64,000 nucleotides of DNA from CAVYHX01 sp963768415 (GTDB taxonomy: Bacteria > Pseudomonadota > Gammaproteobacteria > UBA9214), in contig CAVYHX010000026.1 in NCBI GenBank assembly GCA_963768415.1, forward strand, positions 32,781 to 96,780. The letters run 5' to 3'. The translations under genes were made by a program, and so were the position numbers. Shown one piece after another: positions 1 through 9,974 of this stretch. The first letter of the stretch is position 1. Each line of letters opens with the position of its first letter. The notes under the pieces were generated by a model. That model was not told where the DNA came from. It was given only the letters and a program-made list of their open reading frames with translations, and did no database searches.

Positions 1-410
1 TCCAGGACAACGGGTACACCAAGGAAGAAATGAAGATGGTCTGGGAGACCCGCAAGATCATGGGTGACGAGACCATACAGGTGAACCCCACCGCAGTACG
101 TGTGCCGGTGTTCTACGGGCATTCCGAAGCGATCCACGTGGAGACCAGGGAAAAACTGACTGCCGCACAGGCCAGATCGTTGCTGGAAGCGGCCCCCGGG
201 ATTGTGGTGATGGACGAGCGCGTGGATGGCGGTTATCCGACCGCAGTCACCGAGGGTACCGGTAAGGATCCCGTCTATGTAGGAAGAATACGCGAGGATA
301 TTTCGCATCCGCGCGGCCTGGACCTCTGGGTGGTTGCAGATAATGTGCGCAAGGGTGCCGCCCTGAACAGTATTCAGATTGCCGAGATATTGGTCGAAGA
401 CTATTTGTGA
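1..410 (+). CDS. asd: Aspartate-semialdehyde dehydrogenase, C-terminal part
   Basis: The reading frame enters from before the window (codons start at base 3) and ends with TGA at 408-410. It encodes about the last 135 residues of aspartate-semialdehyde dehydrogenase, which reduces aspartyl phosphate to the semialdehyde on the way to lysine, methionine, threonine and diaminopimelate. Recognisable pieces are VRVPVFYGHSEAIHVE, the substrate-binding histidine region, and the C-terminal GLDLWVVADNVRKGAALN, typical of the family's dimer-forming domain. The next gene is fimV on the same strand, the neighbour also seen in Pseudomonas. The N-terminal NADP-binding half and catalytic Cys lie outside the window. 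Confidence 0.93.
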   Translation, partial: QDNGYTKEEMKMVWETRKIMGDETIQVNPTAVRVPVFYGHSEAIHVETREKLTAAQARSLLEAAPGIVVMDERVDGGYPTAVTEGTGKDPVYVGRIREDISHPRGLDLWVVADNVRKGAALNSIQIAEILVEDYL

Positions 411-505
411 GCTATAGTCTGCGCAATGAGTTCGGCTGACATCTGCTGCGGGTGCCGCACATACCCGCTCATCTTTTGGAAGTTTTTACAGGGAGAGAAC
501 ACGGT

Positions 506-3010
506 ATGTTCAGGAAAACAGTTATAACGGCTGCGCTGCTGTTGCTGGCGGCAACCTCCAAACTGTATGCCCTTGGGCTGGGTGAAATCGACATGCAGTC
601 GGCACTGAATCAGCCCATGCAGGCTGTGATCGAACTGACATCCGCAGCCGGCGAAAACCTCGAGGACCTCAAGATCTCCATTGCCTCGATGGATGCACAT
701 CAGCGCGTTGGCCTGTCCAGGGCGCCGGTCCTGAACGATTTCAGGTTCTCGATTGAACAGAGCAGTGGTGGCCAGCCGTATATACGTGTCAGCAGTCGTG
801 AGCCGATCCGTGACCCGTTTGTAGAATTCCTGCTCGAAATTGTCTGGAGCAAGGGGCGTCTCGTCAGGGAGTACACCGTACTGATCGATCCGCCGGTGAC
901 CATGCCGGCAGCGCCGGCAGTCCCTGTTGCGCCGGTCATGCAGGCGCCCCCGCCGGCTCCGGTCCCGGTTCAGCAGGCACCACCTCCACCGCCACCACCG
1001 GTTGCGGCACCGGTCCGGCAGGCACCACCACCACCTGTACCACCGGTCGCGGCACCGGTCCGGCAGGCGCCGCCACCCGCACCGCCTCCTGCACCGGTTC
1101 TGCAGGCTCCGCCACCACCTGCAGCACCGGTGGCAACACCCGCACCAGTCACGCCAGTTGCTGTGCCCACCCCCGTGGCAGCGCCTGCACCGGTCGCTGC
1201 TGCCGAGCAATATGGTCCGGTCAGACGCAATGAAAACCTGTGGCAGATTGCCAAGCGTGTACGGCCGGACAGCGAAATTTCCATTCAGCAGATGATGCTG
1301 GCCCTGCAGCGTTATAACCCGAACGCATTCAGCAACAATAATATCAATAACCTCAAGGCCGGGGTGACCCTTGAGATTCCGGCATGGGACGAGATCACTT
1401 CCGTGAGCCGCAGCCAGGCTGCCGCTGAGGCGGGCCGGCAGTACCAGGCATGGAAGGCAGCACGCCTCGCGAAGGAAAGCTCCCGTGCGGAGTCCGCGGT
1501 TGCGGAACCCGCGCCCGTACCGGTTGCCGCGCAGGCACCAAAAACCCGCTCCCGTTTGCAGCTGGTCGCCCCGGAAGGGGACAGTGCTGAAGGCATGGCA
1601 ACGAGCGGCGCGCCGCAGGCGGCGGGCGCAGCTTCAGATGATATCGAGCGCCTGAAACAGGAACTCACGCTGGCTACCGAAGAAGCGGATGCTGGCCGCG
1701 CGCAGTCCAGCGAACTGCGCTCGCGCGTCACCGAACTCGAACAGCAAATTGACACCATGAAGCGGTTACTGGAGCTCAAGAGTGACCAGCTGGCAAGTTT
1801 GCAGAATCAGCAGGGCGATGCTGCCGGCGCCGCCATGGAAGAACTTCCGGGGCTGGCTGATGCTACCGGGGACACGCCAGAGGAGCTGGATATCGTAGCT
1901 GCCGCACTGGCGGGCCTTGCCGGGGACACTGCAACAGTCACTGACGAGGGTGGCGCTGCAGATGAGGATGATCCCGCTGAAGAAGAGGATCTTGCCGCTA
2001 CGGTCATGAATGTTGCTGCTTCCGGGAATGATGCCGTCGCAGCCATGGAAGAACCTGCGACAACGATGGTTGCCGAAGATCGTGCCGGCGAGCCGCGGGG
2101 TATTGTCAACAAACTGATGGACAATCCGGTGCTGGCGGGACTGGGTGTACTCGTGGCAATGATCCTTGGAGGATTTCTCTGGGCCTCAACGCGTCAGCGC
2201 AGGGACCAGGGTATGTTCGATAGTGAAATGACACTGGAAAAACAGCTGGAGACTACCGGCAGGGAAGTACAGGAACGGCAGCCTGTTCTCGATGATGCCG
2301 AACAGGCACCGGAGGAAACCCTCGAAGAGACACAATCGAACTTCCCCGCGGGCGGCGAAGAAAACGATCCAATAACCGAGGCGGATGTATACCTGGCATA
2401 CGGTAAAACCCGGCAGGCTGCCGAAGTATTGATTGCTGCAATAAAGGATTCACCGGAGGATGGCGATCTCAAGGTCAAGCTCCTGGAGGTCTATTACTCT
2501 GCAGGAGACACCGGGGCATTTGACGACCTGGCCAGCGAGTTCAGGAAATCAGTCCGGGAAGATGACAGCCAGTGGGTGAAAGTAGCCGCCATGGGCTATG
2601 AACTGTCTCCCAATAACGGTCTCTACCAGGCCGGAATGCAGGATCAGACGGGAGGTGGTGCCGATTTTGATATGGACCTTACCGGTCTCGATGAGCCGTC
2701 AGACCAGGAGACGGGTGATAAAGATTCAGGTACCGGTGATTTCGGACTCGACCTTGACGACGCTGAGCAGGATGTCACTGATCTCTCCAAGGGGCTCGAG
2801 TTCACCCTGGATGAGGCGGCGGACAGCGAGGATGAGTCCGATGGTCTGCTGGACTCTGCCGACGAGATCAGCACCAAGCTCGACCTGGCACGCGCATATG
2901 TTGACATGGGTGATCCTGAAGGCGCTCGCAGTATCCTTGCAGAGGTCGTGGAAGAGGGTAATGACAGCCAGCGGGATGAAGCGGAGTCGTTGATTTCAAA
3001 ACTGGCCTGA
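506..3010 (+). CDS. fimV: FimV-type inner-membrane hub protein
   Basis: 834 residues from ATG 506, chosen because GGGAGAG lies just upstream and a signal peptide follows (MFRKTVITAALLLLAATSKL). The mature start GLGEIDMQSALNQPM is the FimV signature. Then come a Pro/Ala-rich linker (residues ~135-240), a LysM-like peptidoglycan-binding stretch (~245-300), a coiled coil (~380-435), an acidic region, one membrane helix (~540-560, MDNPVLAGLGVLVAMILGG) and an acidic cytoplasmic part ending in a FimV C-terminal TPR motif (DLARAYVDMGDPEGARSILA). FimV proteins organise the cell pole, type IV pili and cAMP signalling. An in-frame GTG at 452 would put 18 residues before the signal peptide and is less likely. 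Confidence 0.93.
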   Translation: MFRKTVITAALLLLAATSKLYALGLGEIDMQSALNQPMQAVIELTSAAGENLEDLKISIASMDAHQRVGLSRAPVLNDFRFSIEQSSGGQPYIRVSSREPIRDPFVEFLLEIVWSKGRLVREYTVLIDPPVTMPAAPAVPVAPVMQAPPPAPVPVQQAPPPPPPPVAAPVRQAPPPPVPPVAAPVRQAPPPAPPPAPVLQAPPPPAAPVATPAPVTPVAVPTPVAAPAPVAAAEQYGPVRRNENLWQIAKRVRPDSEISIQQMMLALQRYNPNAFSNNNINNLKAGVTLEIPAWDEITSVSRSQAAAEAGRQYQAWKAARLAKESSRAESAVAEPAPVPVAAQAPKTRSRLQLVAPEGDSAEGMATSGAPQAAGAASDDIERLKQELTLATEEADAGRAQSSELRSRVTELEQQIDTMKRLLELKSDQLASLQNQQGDAAGAAMEELPGLADATGDTPEELDIVAAALAGLAGDTATVTDEGGAADEDDPAEEEDLAATVMNVAASGNDAVAAMEEPATTMVAEDRAGEPRGIVNKLMDNPVLAGLGVLVAMILGGFLWASTRQRRDQGMFDSEMTLEKQLETTGREVQERQPVLDDAEQAPEETLEETQSNFPAGGEENDPITEADVYLAYGKTRQAAEVLIAAIKDSPEDGDLKVKLLEVYYSAGDTGAFDDLASEFRKSVREDDSQWVKVAAMGYELSPNNGLYQAGMQDQTGGGADFDMDLTGLDEPSDQETGDKDSGTGDFGLDLDDAEQDVTDLSKGLEFTLDEAADSEDESDGLLDSADEISTKLDLARAYVDMGDPEGARSILAEVVEEGNDSQRDEAESLISKLA

Positions 3011-3348
3011 TCGCTTGCGTCGACCGCCGGCCGCGCGCCGGCGGTCGCGTCGTCGCGTGCTGAACTACCCGTACCCGGTTGCTGCCATGTCGTAACGGGC
3101 GGACGGCCGCCGGTTCGCCGCTGCGAAAAAATCGTCTGTACCCCTGGCCTGGTATCAAGCGCTCCATTTTACCCCTGACAATTGTTTCAGCTCCAGAGAG
3201 GCGTTTGTCGAACGGCTTCGGGCATCGAACCATTCCAGGTGGTGCTCACCGGGTGCAGGAGCGGTGCCAGCTGTTGCGCTCCATGGGTTAGCTGGCGCGG
3301 ATGACCGGAACGATTTAATCCGGTTGCTGAACAAGGCCCGGGGATACA
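3011..3348. other. Intergenic region fimV-truA
   Basis: A 338-base gap. Its first part holds the perfect GC-rich hairpin described separately. Short ORFs here have no recognisable product, and I see no RNA gene or repeat. It probably contains the promoter of truA and the trp genes, but I cannot place it. Confidence 0.5.
3021..3047 (+). terminator. GC-rich hairpin after fimV
   Basis: An 11-bp perfect inverted repeat (CGACCGCCGGC / GCCGGCGGTCG) begins 10 bases after the fimV stop. No T-run follows, so it could be a weak or Rho-assisted terminator or an mRNA 3'-end stabiliser. Confidence 0.4.
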
Positions 3349-4173
3349 ATGCGTATTGCACTTGGTGTCGAATATGATGGTTCGGATTTCTGCGGCTGGC
3401 AACGGCAGCGAACCGGCCGTACAGTCCAGGGCTGCCTGGAAAAGGCCCTGTCGGTGGTGGCGGATCATGCGACCAGTGTGATTTGTGCAGGACGCACCGA
3501 TACCGGCGTGCATGCGACCGGACAGGTGATCCATTTCGATACCGGTGCGCAGCGCGCAATGAAGTCCTGGGTGCGCGGGGTCAATTCAAATCTCCCCGGA
3601 GATATCAGCATCCAGTGGTCAGCAGTGATGGACGCGGCTTTTCATGCGCGTTTTTCGGCGCGCAGACGCTCCTATCGCTATGTCATTCTCAACCGGCCGG
3701 TGGCGTCGGCCCTGCTGAGGAAGCGTGTGTGCAGGGTGTATGAGCCGCTGGATGTGTCAACAATGGCTGCTGCTGCCGGTTACCTGCTCGGTGAACATGA
3801 CTTTACATCCTTGCGCGCAGCGGCCTGCCAGGCAAAACATCCGGTGCGAACGATACACAGACTGGATGTGTGCCGGCGTGGTGATTTCATTTACATTGAC
3901 GTCACAGCCAATGCATTTCTCCATCATATGGTGCGTTGTATTGCCGGGGTATTGATTGCCGTCGGCACCGGTGAACAAACGCCTGCATGGGTCGGTAGTC
4001 TGCTGGCCATGCGTGACCGGGCGGCGGCCGGTATAACCGCGCCTGCTGCAGGCCTGTACCTGGTCGGGGTCGAATATGAACCACAGTTTCCAATACCCGA
4101 TACTGCGTGGTTACCGGCCTATGATCAGCCCGGTGCTGTCCGGACACCGAATCTGCCGGATATGACTGGCTGA
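3349..4173 (+). CDS. truA: tRNA pseudouridine(38-40) synthase TruA
   Basis: 274 residues from ATG 3349. TruA isomerises uridine to pseudouridine at positions 38, 39 and 40 of the tRNA anticodon arm. The N-terminal GVEYDGSDFCGWQRQ and the catalytic segment AGRTDTGVHATGQV, whose Asp is the nucleophile, are both present; ANAFLHHMVRCIAGVL is the conserved C-terminal motif. Length is normal for the family. It sits between fimV and trpF, as in Pseudomonas. No lesions. Confidence 0.96.
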   Translation: MRIALGVEYDGSDFCGWQRQRTGRTVQGCLEKALSVVADHATSVICAGRTDTGVHATGQVIHFDTGAQRAMKSWVRGVNSNLPGDISIQWSAVMDAAFHARFSARRRSYRYVILNRPVASALLRKRVCRVYEPLDVSTMAAAAGYLLGEHDFTSLRAAACQAKHPVRTIHRLDVCRRGDFIYIDVTANAFLHHMVRCIAGVLIAVGTGEQTPAWVGSLLAMRDRAAAGITAPAAGLYLVGVEYEPQFPIPDTAWLPAYDQPGAVRTPNLPDMTG

Positions 4174-4249
4174 AATACCAGCAGGTTTCCGCTGCTTGCC
4201 GGGTTTCTGTTACATTTATCCCATACATAAACAGGTTTGATACACAAGC

Positions 4250-4885
4250 ATGCGGACTCGCGTTAAAATTTGCGGTATTACCCGTGATGAGGATGCCCTC
4301 GCGGCAGCCAGTTGTGGTGCCGATGCCATCGGGCTGGTGTTTTACCCCCGGAGCCCGCGCCATGTCGGTATTGAGCAGGCTGCCCGCATTGCCGAAGCGG
4401 TGCCCCCGTTTGTGATGATTACCGGTCTGTTTGTAAATGCTTCACGGGATGTTATCGAGCAGGTGCTGAATGCTGTGCCGCTCGGACTGTTACAGTTTCA
4501 TGGACAGGAGACCAATGCGGAATGTACGGGTTACGGTCTGCCATTCATAAAATCGATTGCCATGCGCGCTGACACCGATGTGCTACTGATTATGAAACAA
4601 TATCCCGATGCCGCTGGTTTCCTGCTGGATACCTGGCAACCGCAAACGCATGGTGGCGGTGGTAATGCCTTCAACTGGGACCGTGTCCCTGCGCAGGTAC
4701 CCCTGCCGGTGGTGCTGGCGGGTGGTTTGTCTTCGGACAATGTTGCCCGGGCCATCCACACAGTCAGGCCGTATGCAGTCGATGTCAGCAGCGGTGTCGA
4801 GAGTGAAAAAGGTATCAAGTCAGCGGAAAAAATTTCCGCCTTTATGAAAGGAGTACGTCAAGGTGAAACAGACTCGGACTGCTGA
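4250..4885 (+). CDS. trpF: Phosphoribosylanthranilate isomerase
   Basis: 211 residues from ATG 4250. TrpF performs the Amadori rearrangement of phosphoribosylanthranilate in tryptophan synthesis. The (beta/alpha)8 barrel shows the conserved start VKICGITR with the catalytic Cys, then GLVFYPRSPRHV, LLQFHG, LAGGLSSDNV and AVDVSSGVESEKG, the phosphate-binding end of the barrel. It is a monofunctional TrpF, not fused to TrpC. Its last 23 bases overlap the GTG start of trpB, suggesting translational coupling. Confidence 0.96.
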   Translation: MRTRVKICGITRDEDALAAASCGADAIGLVFYPRSPRHVGIEQAARIAEAVPPFVMITGLFVNASRDVIEQVLNAVPLGLLQFHGQETNAECTGYGLPFIKSIAMRADTDVLLIMKQYPDAAGFLLDTWQPQTHGGGGNAFNWDRVPAQVPLPVVLAGGLSSDNVARAIHTVRPYAVDVSSGVESEKGIKSAEKISAFMKGVRQGETDSDC

Positions 4886-6093
4886 AGACAATCCGGCTGC
4901 GGACGGCCTGCCGGATGAGTCCGGGCATTTTGGTCCCTATGGGGGGCGCTTTGTTGCCGAAACATTGATACCGGCTCTGGATGAGCTCAATGATGCCTAT
5001 CACAAATACATGTCGGATCCGGTGTTTCTCGAGGAACTGGATGCCGACCTGGCGAATTATGTTGGTCGCCCATCACCGCTGTATTTTGCCGAACGCTGGA
5101 GCCGCGAGATCGGCGGTGCGCAAATTTACCTCAAGCGTGAAGATCTCAATCACACCGGCGCGCACAAGATCAACAATACCGTGGGGCAGGCATTGCTGGC
5201 GAAGCGCATGGGTAAAACGCGCATCATTGCCGAGACCGGCGCCGGCCAGCATGGTGTCGCCTCGGCAACCGTCGCTGCGCGTATGGGGGTGCGAGTGTGT
5301 CGTTTACATGGGCGCTGAAGACATCCGGCGGCAGGCGGTCAACGTCTACCGCATGCGCTTGCTGGGTGCCGAAGTAGTCGCTGTCGAATCCGGGTCGAAG
5401 ACCCTGAAGGATGCGCTCAACGAGGCCTTGCGTGACTGGGTCACGAACATCGATACCACCTTTTACATTATCGGCACGGTGGCCGGACCACATCCGTACC
5501 CGGTACTGGTGCGTGATTTTCAGGCAGTGATTGGCCGCGAAACACGGCATCAGATACTGGCTGCAGCCGGCCGTCTGCCGGATGCGCTGGTGGCCTGTGT
5601 AGGCGGCGGTTCCAATGCCATCGGTATGTTTCACCCGTTTCTGAACGATACGGATGTAGCGATGTATGGTGTCGAAGCCGGCGGCGATGGTGTCGAGACC
5701 GGGCGTCATGCGGCGCCACTCTGTGCCGGCGCATCGGGTGTGTTGCACGGCAACCGGACCTACCTGATGGAAGACAGTGATGGACAGATTACCGAAACCC
5801 ACTCCATATCTGCCGGTCTGGACTATCCGGGCGTCGGGCCGGAACACGCCTGGCTCAAGGATACCGGCCGTGTGAAATATACCGCCGTGAACGATACAGA
5901 GGCGCTGGCAGCCTTCCATACACTCACCCGGGTGGAAGGCATCATGCCGGCGCTGGAATCAAGTCATGCGCTGGCCTACGCAGCCCGGCTGGCGGCCGGT
6001 ATGGACAGTGACAAGATTGTCGTTGTGAATCTCTCGGGCCGCGGAGACAAGGATATAAATACGGTTGCCGTTCTGGAAGGAATCCAGATATGA
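4863..6093 (+). CDS. trpB: Tryptophan synthase beta chain (one frameshift)
   Basis: 409 residues once one extra base is removed; start GTG 4863 inside trpF. TrpB condenses indole with serine using PLP. The PLP lysine is in EDLNHTGAHKINN, and the phosphate-binding loop GGGSN is present. The frame breaks at 5294-5295, where CGA+G stands before TGT (RCVVYMGAED expected); CGA and CGG both code Arg. Downstream protein is fully conserved, so I treat it as a consensus error and not a pseudogene. TGA at 6091-6093 overlaps the trpA ATG in an ATGA junction. Confidence 0.93.
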
Positions 6094-6905
6094 GCCGCAT
6101 TGCCGAAAGATTTGCCGTGCTGAAGAACCAGCGGCGCAAGGCACTGATCCCCTACATTACAGCCGGCGACCCGCAACCGGATGTGACGGTGCCGTTATTG
6201 CATGCACTGGTGGCCGCGGGGGCCGACCTGCTGGAGGTCGGGGTACCGTTCTCGGATCCCATGGCGGACGGGCCCGTGATCCAGGCCGCCTGCGAGCGGG
6301 CGCTCAAACACCACGTTTCACTGCATGCGGTGCTGGATATGGTGAAGGAATTCCGCCGGGATGATCAGTCCACTCCGGTTATTCTGATGGGGTATCTTAA
6401 CCCGGTTGAAGTCTGGGGTTATACTGACTTTGCGCAGGCGGCGGCAGCGGCTGGTGTCGATGGTGTGCTCACGGTCGACATGCCGCCGGAAGAAGCGGAA
6501 GGCCTGACTGCCGCCCTGCGGCGGCATGGGATAGATGCTATCTTTTTACTCGCTCCGACGAGCAACGAGGCGCGTATACGCAAGGTCAGTGCAGTTGCCA
6601 GTGGCTTTATTTATTACGTTTCGTTCAAGGGTGTCACCGGCGCCAACCGTCTGGATGTGGCAGCGGTGGAAAAAAAGCTCGAGGAAATCAGGAAGTATAC
6701 TGATTTGCCGCTGGGCGTTGGATTTGGTATTCGTGATCCTGAATCCGCGGCACTGGTGGCAGGTGTTGCCGACGCCGTGGTGGTAGGCAGTGCCCTGGTC
6801 GGCAAGGTGGCAGATCTGACCGATCAACCCGAATCCATACCGGCGACCCTGGCAGCGACGTTAACCGGCATGCGCGCGGCAATTGACCGGCGTATGCAAA
6901 CATAA
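6090..6905 (+). CDS. trpA: Tryptophan synthase alpha chain
   Basis: 271 residues from ATG 6090, overlapping the trpB stop by four bases. TrpA cleaves indole-3-glycerol phosphate and channels indole to TrpB. Visible motifs are the N-terminal PYITAGDP, LLEVGVPFSDPMADGPVIQ with the catalytic Glu and Asp of the active site, and the phosphate-binding GVGFGIRDPE and ADAVVVGSALV. Normal length, no lesions. Forms the TrpAB complex with the preceding gene. Confidence 0.97.
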   Translation: MSRIAERFAVLKNQRRKALIPYITAGDPQPDVTVPLLHALVAAGADLLEVGVPFSDPMADGPVIQAACERALKHHVSLHAVLDMVKEFRRDDQSTPVILMGYLNPVEVWGYTDFAQAAAAAGVDGVLTVDMPPEEAEGLTAALRRHGIDAIFLLAPTSNEARIRKVSAVASGFIYYVSFKGVTGANRLDVAAVEKKLEEIRKYTDLPLGVGFGIRDPESAALVAGVADAVVVGSALVGKVADLTDQPESIPATLAATLTGMRAAIDRRMQT

Positions 6906-6953
6906 CTTAATGAATATTGTCATCGGCACTATAACGCTTCCGGAAATGGCACT

Positions 6954-7820
6954 ATGAGCTGGTTCAGTAAATTAATGCCCTCCAAGATTCGCACCGTCGG
7001 CGGCAACAAGCGCACGGTGCCCGAAGGTCTGTGGGTCAGGTGCGACAGCTGCAGCGCCATGCTGTACCGGTCGGAACTTGAACGCAATTTTGATGTTTGT
7101 CCCAAATGCGGTCACCACATGCGTATTGGTGCACGGCAGCGACTCGAAATGTTTCTGGATAGCGATTCATCCAGCGAAATCGGCGCCGGACTGGAACCGG
7201 TCGATGTGCTCAATTTCAAGGACAGCAAGAAATACCGCGATCGTCTCAGCCTGGCGCAGAAGTCCACCGGTGAAAAAGATGCGCTGGTCGCAATGAGTGG
7301 CACCCTGAGGGGATTGCCGGTCGTTGCTGTCGCATTTGAGTTCAAGTTCATGGGCGGGTCCATGGGCGCGGTAGTCGGCGAGCGTTTTGTGCGGGCGGCC
7401 AAACTGGGCCTTGAAGAGCGCAGGCCATTGATCTGCTTTTCTGCCAGCGGTGGTGCGAGAATGCAGGAAGCGCTGTTTTCACTGATGCAAATGGCCAAGA
7501 CCAGCGCGGCCCTGGCGCTTCTGTCCGAAGCCGGTATCCCTTATGTTTCGGTGCTCACCGATCCCACCATGGGCGGCGTATCCGCAAGTTTTGCCATGCT
7601 GGGTGATATCAATATTGCCGAACCCAGAGCCCTGATCGGTTTCGCCGGCCCGCGCGTGATAGAGCAAACTGTCCGTGAAACACTGCCGGGAGGATTTCAA
7701 CGCAGTGAATTCCTGCTTGACCACGGCGCCATTGACATGATTGTGGACCGGCGCGAGATGCGTGCAAAAATATCGAACCTGCTGAATATTATGACCGGTC
7801 AGCCAGCCGCCACTGCCTGA
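6954..7820 (+). CDS. accD: Acetyl-CoA carboxylase carboxyltransferase beta subunit
   Basis: 288 residues from ATG 6954. AccD with AccA transfers CO2 from carboxybiotin to acetyl-CoA, the first step of fatty-acid synthesis. The N-terminal zinc ribbon is clear (WVRCDSCSAM and CPKCGHHMR at residues ~25-50), and the crotonase-like domain has FMGGSMGAVVGERF, SASGGARMQEALFSLMQM and DPTMGGVSASFA. Length and start match the family. Located between trpA and folC as in other gammaproteobacteria. Confidence 0.97.
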   Translation: MSWFSKLMPSKIRTVGGNKRTVPEGLWVRCDSCSAMLYRSELERNFDVCPKCGHHMRIGARQRLEMFLDSDSSSEIGAGLEPVDVLNFKDSKKYRDRLSLAQKSTGEKDALVAMSGTLRGLPVVAVAFEFKFMGGSMGAVVGERFVRAAKLGLEERRPLICFSASGGARMQEALFSLMQMAKTSAALALLSEAGIPYVSVLTDPTMGGVSASFAMLGDINIAEPRALIGFAGPRVIEQTVRETLPGGFQRSEFLLDHGAIDMIVDRREMRAKISNLLNIMTGQPAATA

Positions 7821-7885
7821 TACACTGGTCGTCCTTGCGCCTTTCGGCAGCGGGGCGTGCCTGTGGCAAAACCGGTACCCCGGAA

Positions 7886-9162
7886 GTGAACCAAACACCG
7901 CGTTTCAATTCGCTGTTCGCCTGGCTGACATGGCAGGAAACCTTGCATCCCAGCAAGATTGATCTTGGACTGGAACGGATTGCCGCAGTGGCCGGACGCA
8001 TGGGACTGCTGAATCCGCCCGGTGCGGTGATTACCATCGCCGGCACCAATGGCAAGGGTTCGAGTGTTGCCATGCTCGATGCAATATGCCGTGCGGCGGG
8101 TTACCGGGTTGGCAGTTATACCTCACCCCATATTCACCGCTATAACGAACGTATCCGGATCAATGGTGAACCGGCGGCCGATGATGCCCTGTGCACGGCA
8201 TTTCACGCAATTGACATTGCCAGGGCGGGTGAGACGTTATCCTATTTCGAGTTCGGCACACTGGCGGCACTGGCGCTTTTCCATGCTGCCGCGCCCGACC
8301 TGATACTGCTCGAGGTCGGTATGGGCGGGCGTCTGGATGCCGTCAATATCATCGATCCGGATGTTGCCCTGGTAAGTTCAATCGGTATCGACCATACGGC
8401 ATGGCTGGGTTCGGACCGGGAGGCAATCGGCAGGGAGAAGGCGGGAATCTTCCGTAGCGGCCGACCGGCCATATGTGCTGATCCGGATCCACCGTCGAGT
8501 TTGCGGGATGCCGCCGCGCGTATCGGTGCACGCTGGTTCTGTCTGGGTGATCACTTCGACTACGAGGTCGGCACTGTCAGCTGGAGCTGGCACGGACCGG
8601 GACTGTGTCATGCAGACCTGCCAATGCCGGCACTCGGTGGCGCGCATCAGTTCAATAACGCCGCGGGCGTCCTGATGGCGCTGGCCGGACTGGCTGAACG
8701 ACTGCCCGTTCCGCGTGCTGCCATCGCTACAGGGCTTGCAGGAAGTGGTCTTGCCGGCCCGCTGCGAGTATATCCACGGGGAAATCGACTTTGTGCTGGA
8801 TGTGGCACACAACCCTGACAGTGCCGTACGCCTGTTAAGGTCTTGCAGGACAGGCCGTGCCACTGGACAGACCTATATCGTACTCGGCATGCTGGAAGAC
8901 AAGGATGTCGGTGCCTTCGCGCGGACCTTGCAGCCGGCGGCAGATCACTGGTATCTGGGGGGGCTGGCTGTCGATCGCGGGCCTGGCGGTGGATGTCCTG
9001 CAAAAGCGCATCCTGCAGGCCGGTATTACTACCGGGATCCGGTGTTTCCCGAGTGTCGCTGCAGCGTGCAGACAGGCACGGGCTGATGCGGTCGCCGGTG
9101 ACAGGATCGTTGTTTGCGGATCTTTTTTTGCCGTGGCAGAAGCACGGCAATGTCATGTATAG
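7886..9162 (+). CDS. folC: Dihydrofolate / folylpolyglutamate synthase (two frameshifts)
   Basis: 424 residues after removing two extra bases; start GTG 7886, giving MNQTPRFNSLFAWLTWQ. FolC adds glutamate to dihydropteroate and glutamyl tails to folates. The ATP loop TIAGTNGKGSS, TSPHIHRYNERI, LEVGMGGRLDAVN and SSIGIDHTAWLG are present in the first frame. Frame breaks lie at 8738 (CTT+G before CAG) and 8982 (GGG+C before CTG); both extra bases leave Leu and Gly unchanged. The C-terminal ligase domain (DVAHNPDSAV, GMLEDKDV) continues intact to 9162. Treated as intact. Confidence 0.9.
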
Positions 9163-9218
9163 TCCGGTGCGAACAAGTCGCTTGACTCATGTAACAGGTT
9201 GACGCTACGGAAATACAG

Positions 9219-9854
9219 ATGGAGCAGATACTCAAACAACGGCTGGTCGGGGCGATAGTCCTCATATCCCTGGCGGTTATATTCATTCCGATTATTCTCG
9301 AAGGCCCGGATGACGAATGGATGCCGCGCAGTCACACTATACCGGAACCGCCGCAAATGGATTACGGGGCAGCGTTTGAATTGCCCGTGCCGGCCGGGGA
9401 GACAGCAGTTGTGAACCCGGAGCCGTTGCCGGAAGAGGTTGAGGCTGCGGTTGAAGCCGAAGGTGAAGCTGCGGAGGCTGTGCCATTTCCCGAACCGACA
9501 GAAGGTGTGCCCGCTGCACCCGTCGTGGCAGAGACACCGGTACCGCAGGCAGCGGAGGCAACTGCAGCCCCGCCGCCAGATACCAGCCTACCGGCAGACG
9601 CCGCGGAATTACCTTCCGGAGGTTGGGTGATTCAGGTTGGCAGCTTCTCCAGCGAGGGTAATGCCAGTGGCCTGCGTGAGCGCTTGAGCGTGTCGGGATA
9701 TGCTGCCCTGGTCCAGGATGTCACCATCGGGCAACGCCGCACTTACCGGGTGGTGGTCGGGCCTCTCGAGGACCGCGCGGATGCCGATCAGATGCGCGAC
9801 AGGCTGGAGCATGAAATGCAATTACGTGGCATTGTGGTTGAAAATAAGGGATAG
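9219..9854 (+). CDS. dedD: DedD-like SPOR-domain cell-division protein
   Basis: 211 residues from ATG 9219. One N-terminal membrane helix (residues ~8-28, RLVGAIVLISLAVIFIPIIL) precedes a Pro/Glu/Ala-rich periplasmic linker and a C-terminal SPOR domain (~135-205, WVIQVGSFSSEGNASGLRER). SPOR domains bind denuded septal peptidoglycan; DedD takes part in constriction. Position between folC and cvpA is the usual one for dedD in gammaproteobacteria. Linker composition makes the exact ortholog assignment rest on position and topology. Confidence 0.9.
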   Translation: MEQILKQRLVGAIVLISLAVIFIPIILEGPDDEWMPRSHTIPEPPQMDYGAAFELPVPAGETAVVNPEPLPEEVEAAVEAEGEAAEAVPFPEPTEGVPAAPVVAETPVPQAAEATAAPPPDTSLPADAAELPSGGWVIQVGSFSSEGNASGLRERLSVSGYAALVQDVTIGQRRTYRVVVGPLEDRADADQMRDRLEHEMQLRGIVVENKG

Positions 9855-9974
9855 TTCACCTGCAAACAGGTGCCTGCACCGGATTTCTGGTAGAATGACC
9901 GTGAATGGTTTTTCTTATTTAAAGTCAACAGGCTGGCAAAAAGACGGCCGCAGATCTAGAGGTTCAAGATAGCG

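Noticed and set aside
401..1210. Long minus-strand ORF and other ORFs opposite fimV
   Set aside because: Arg/Cys-rich shadow of the Pro/Ala-rich coding strand; fimV is clearly the real gene.
3079..3291. 70-codon ORF between fimV and truA
   Set aside because: No ribosome site, no hydrophobic or domain pattern, atypical composition.
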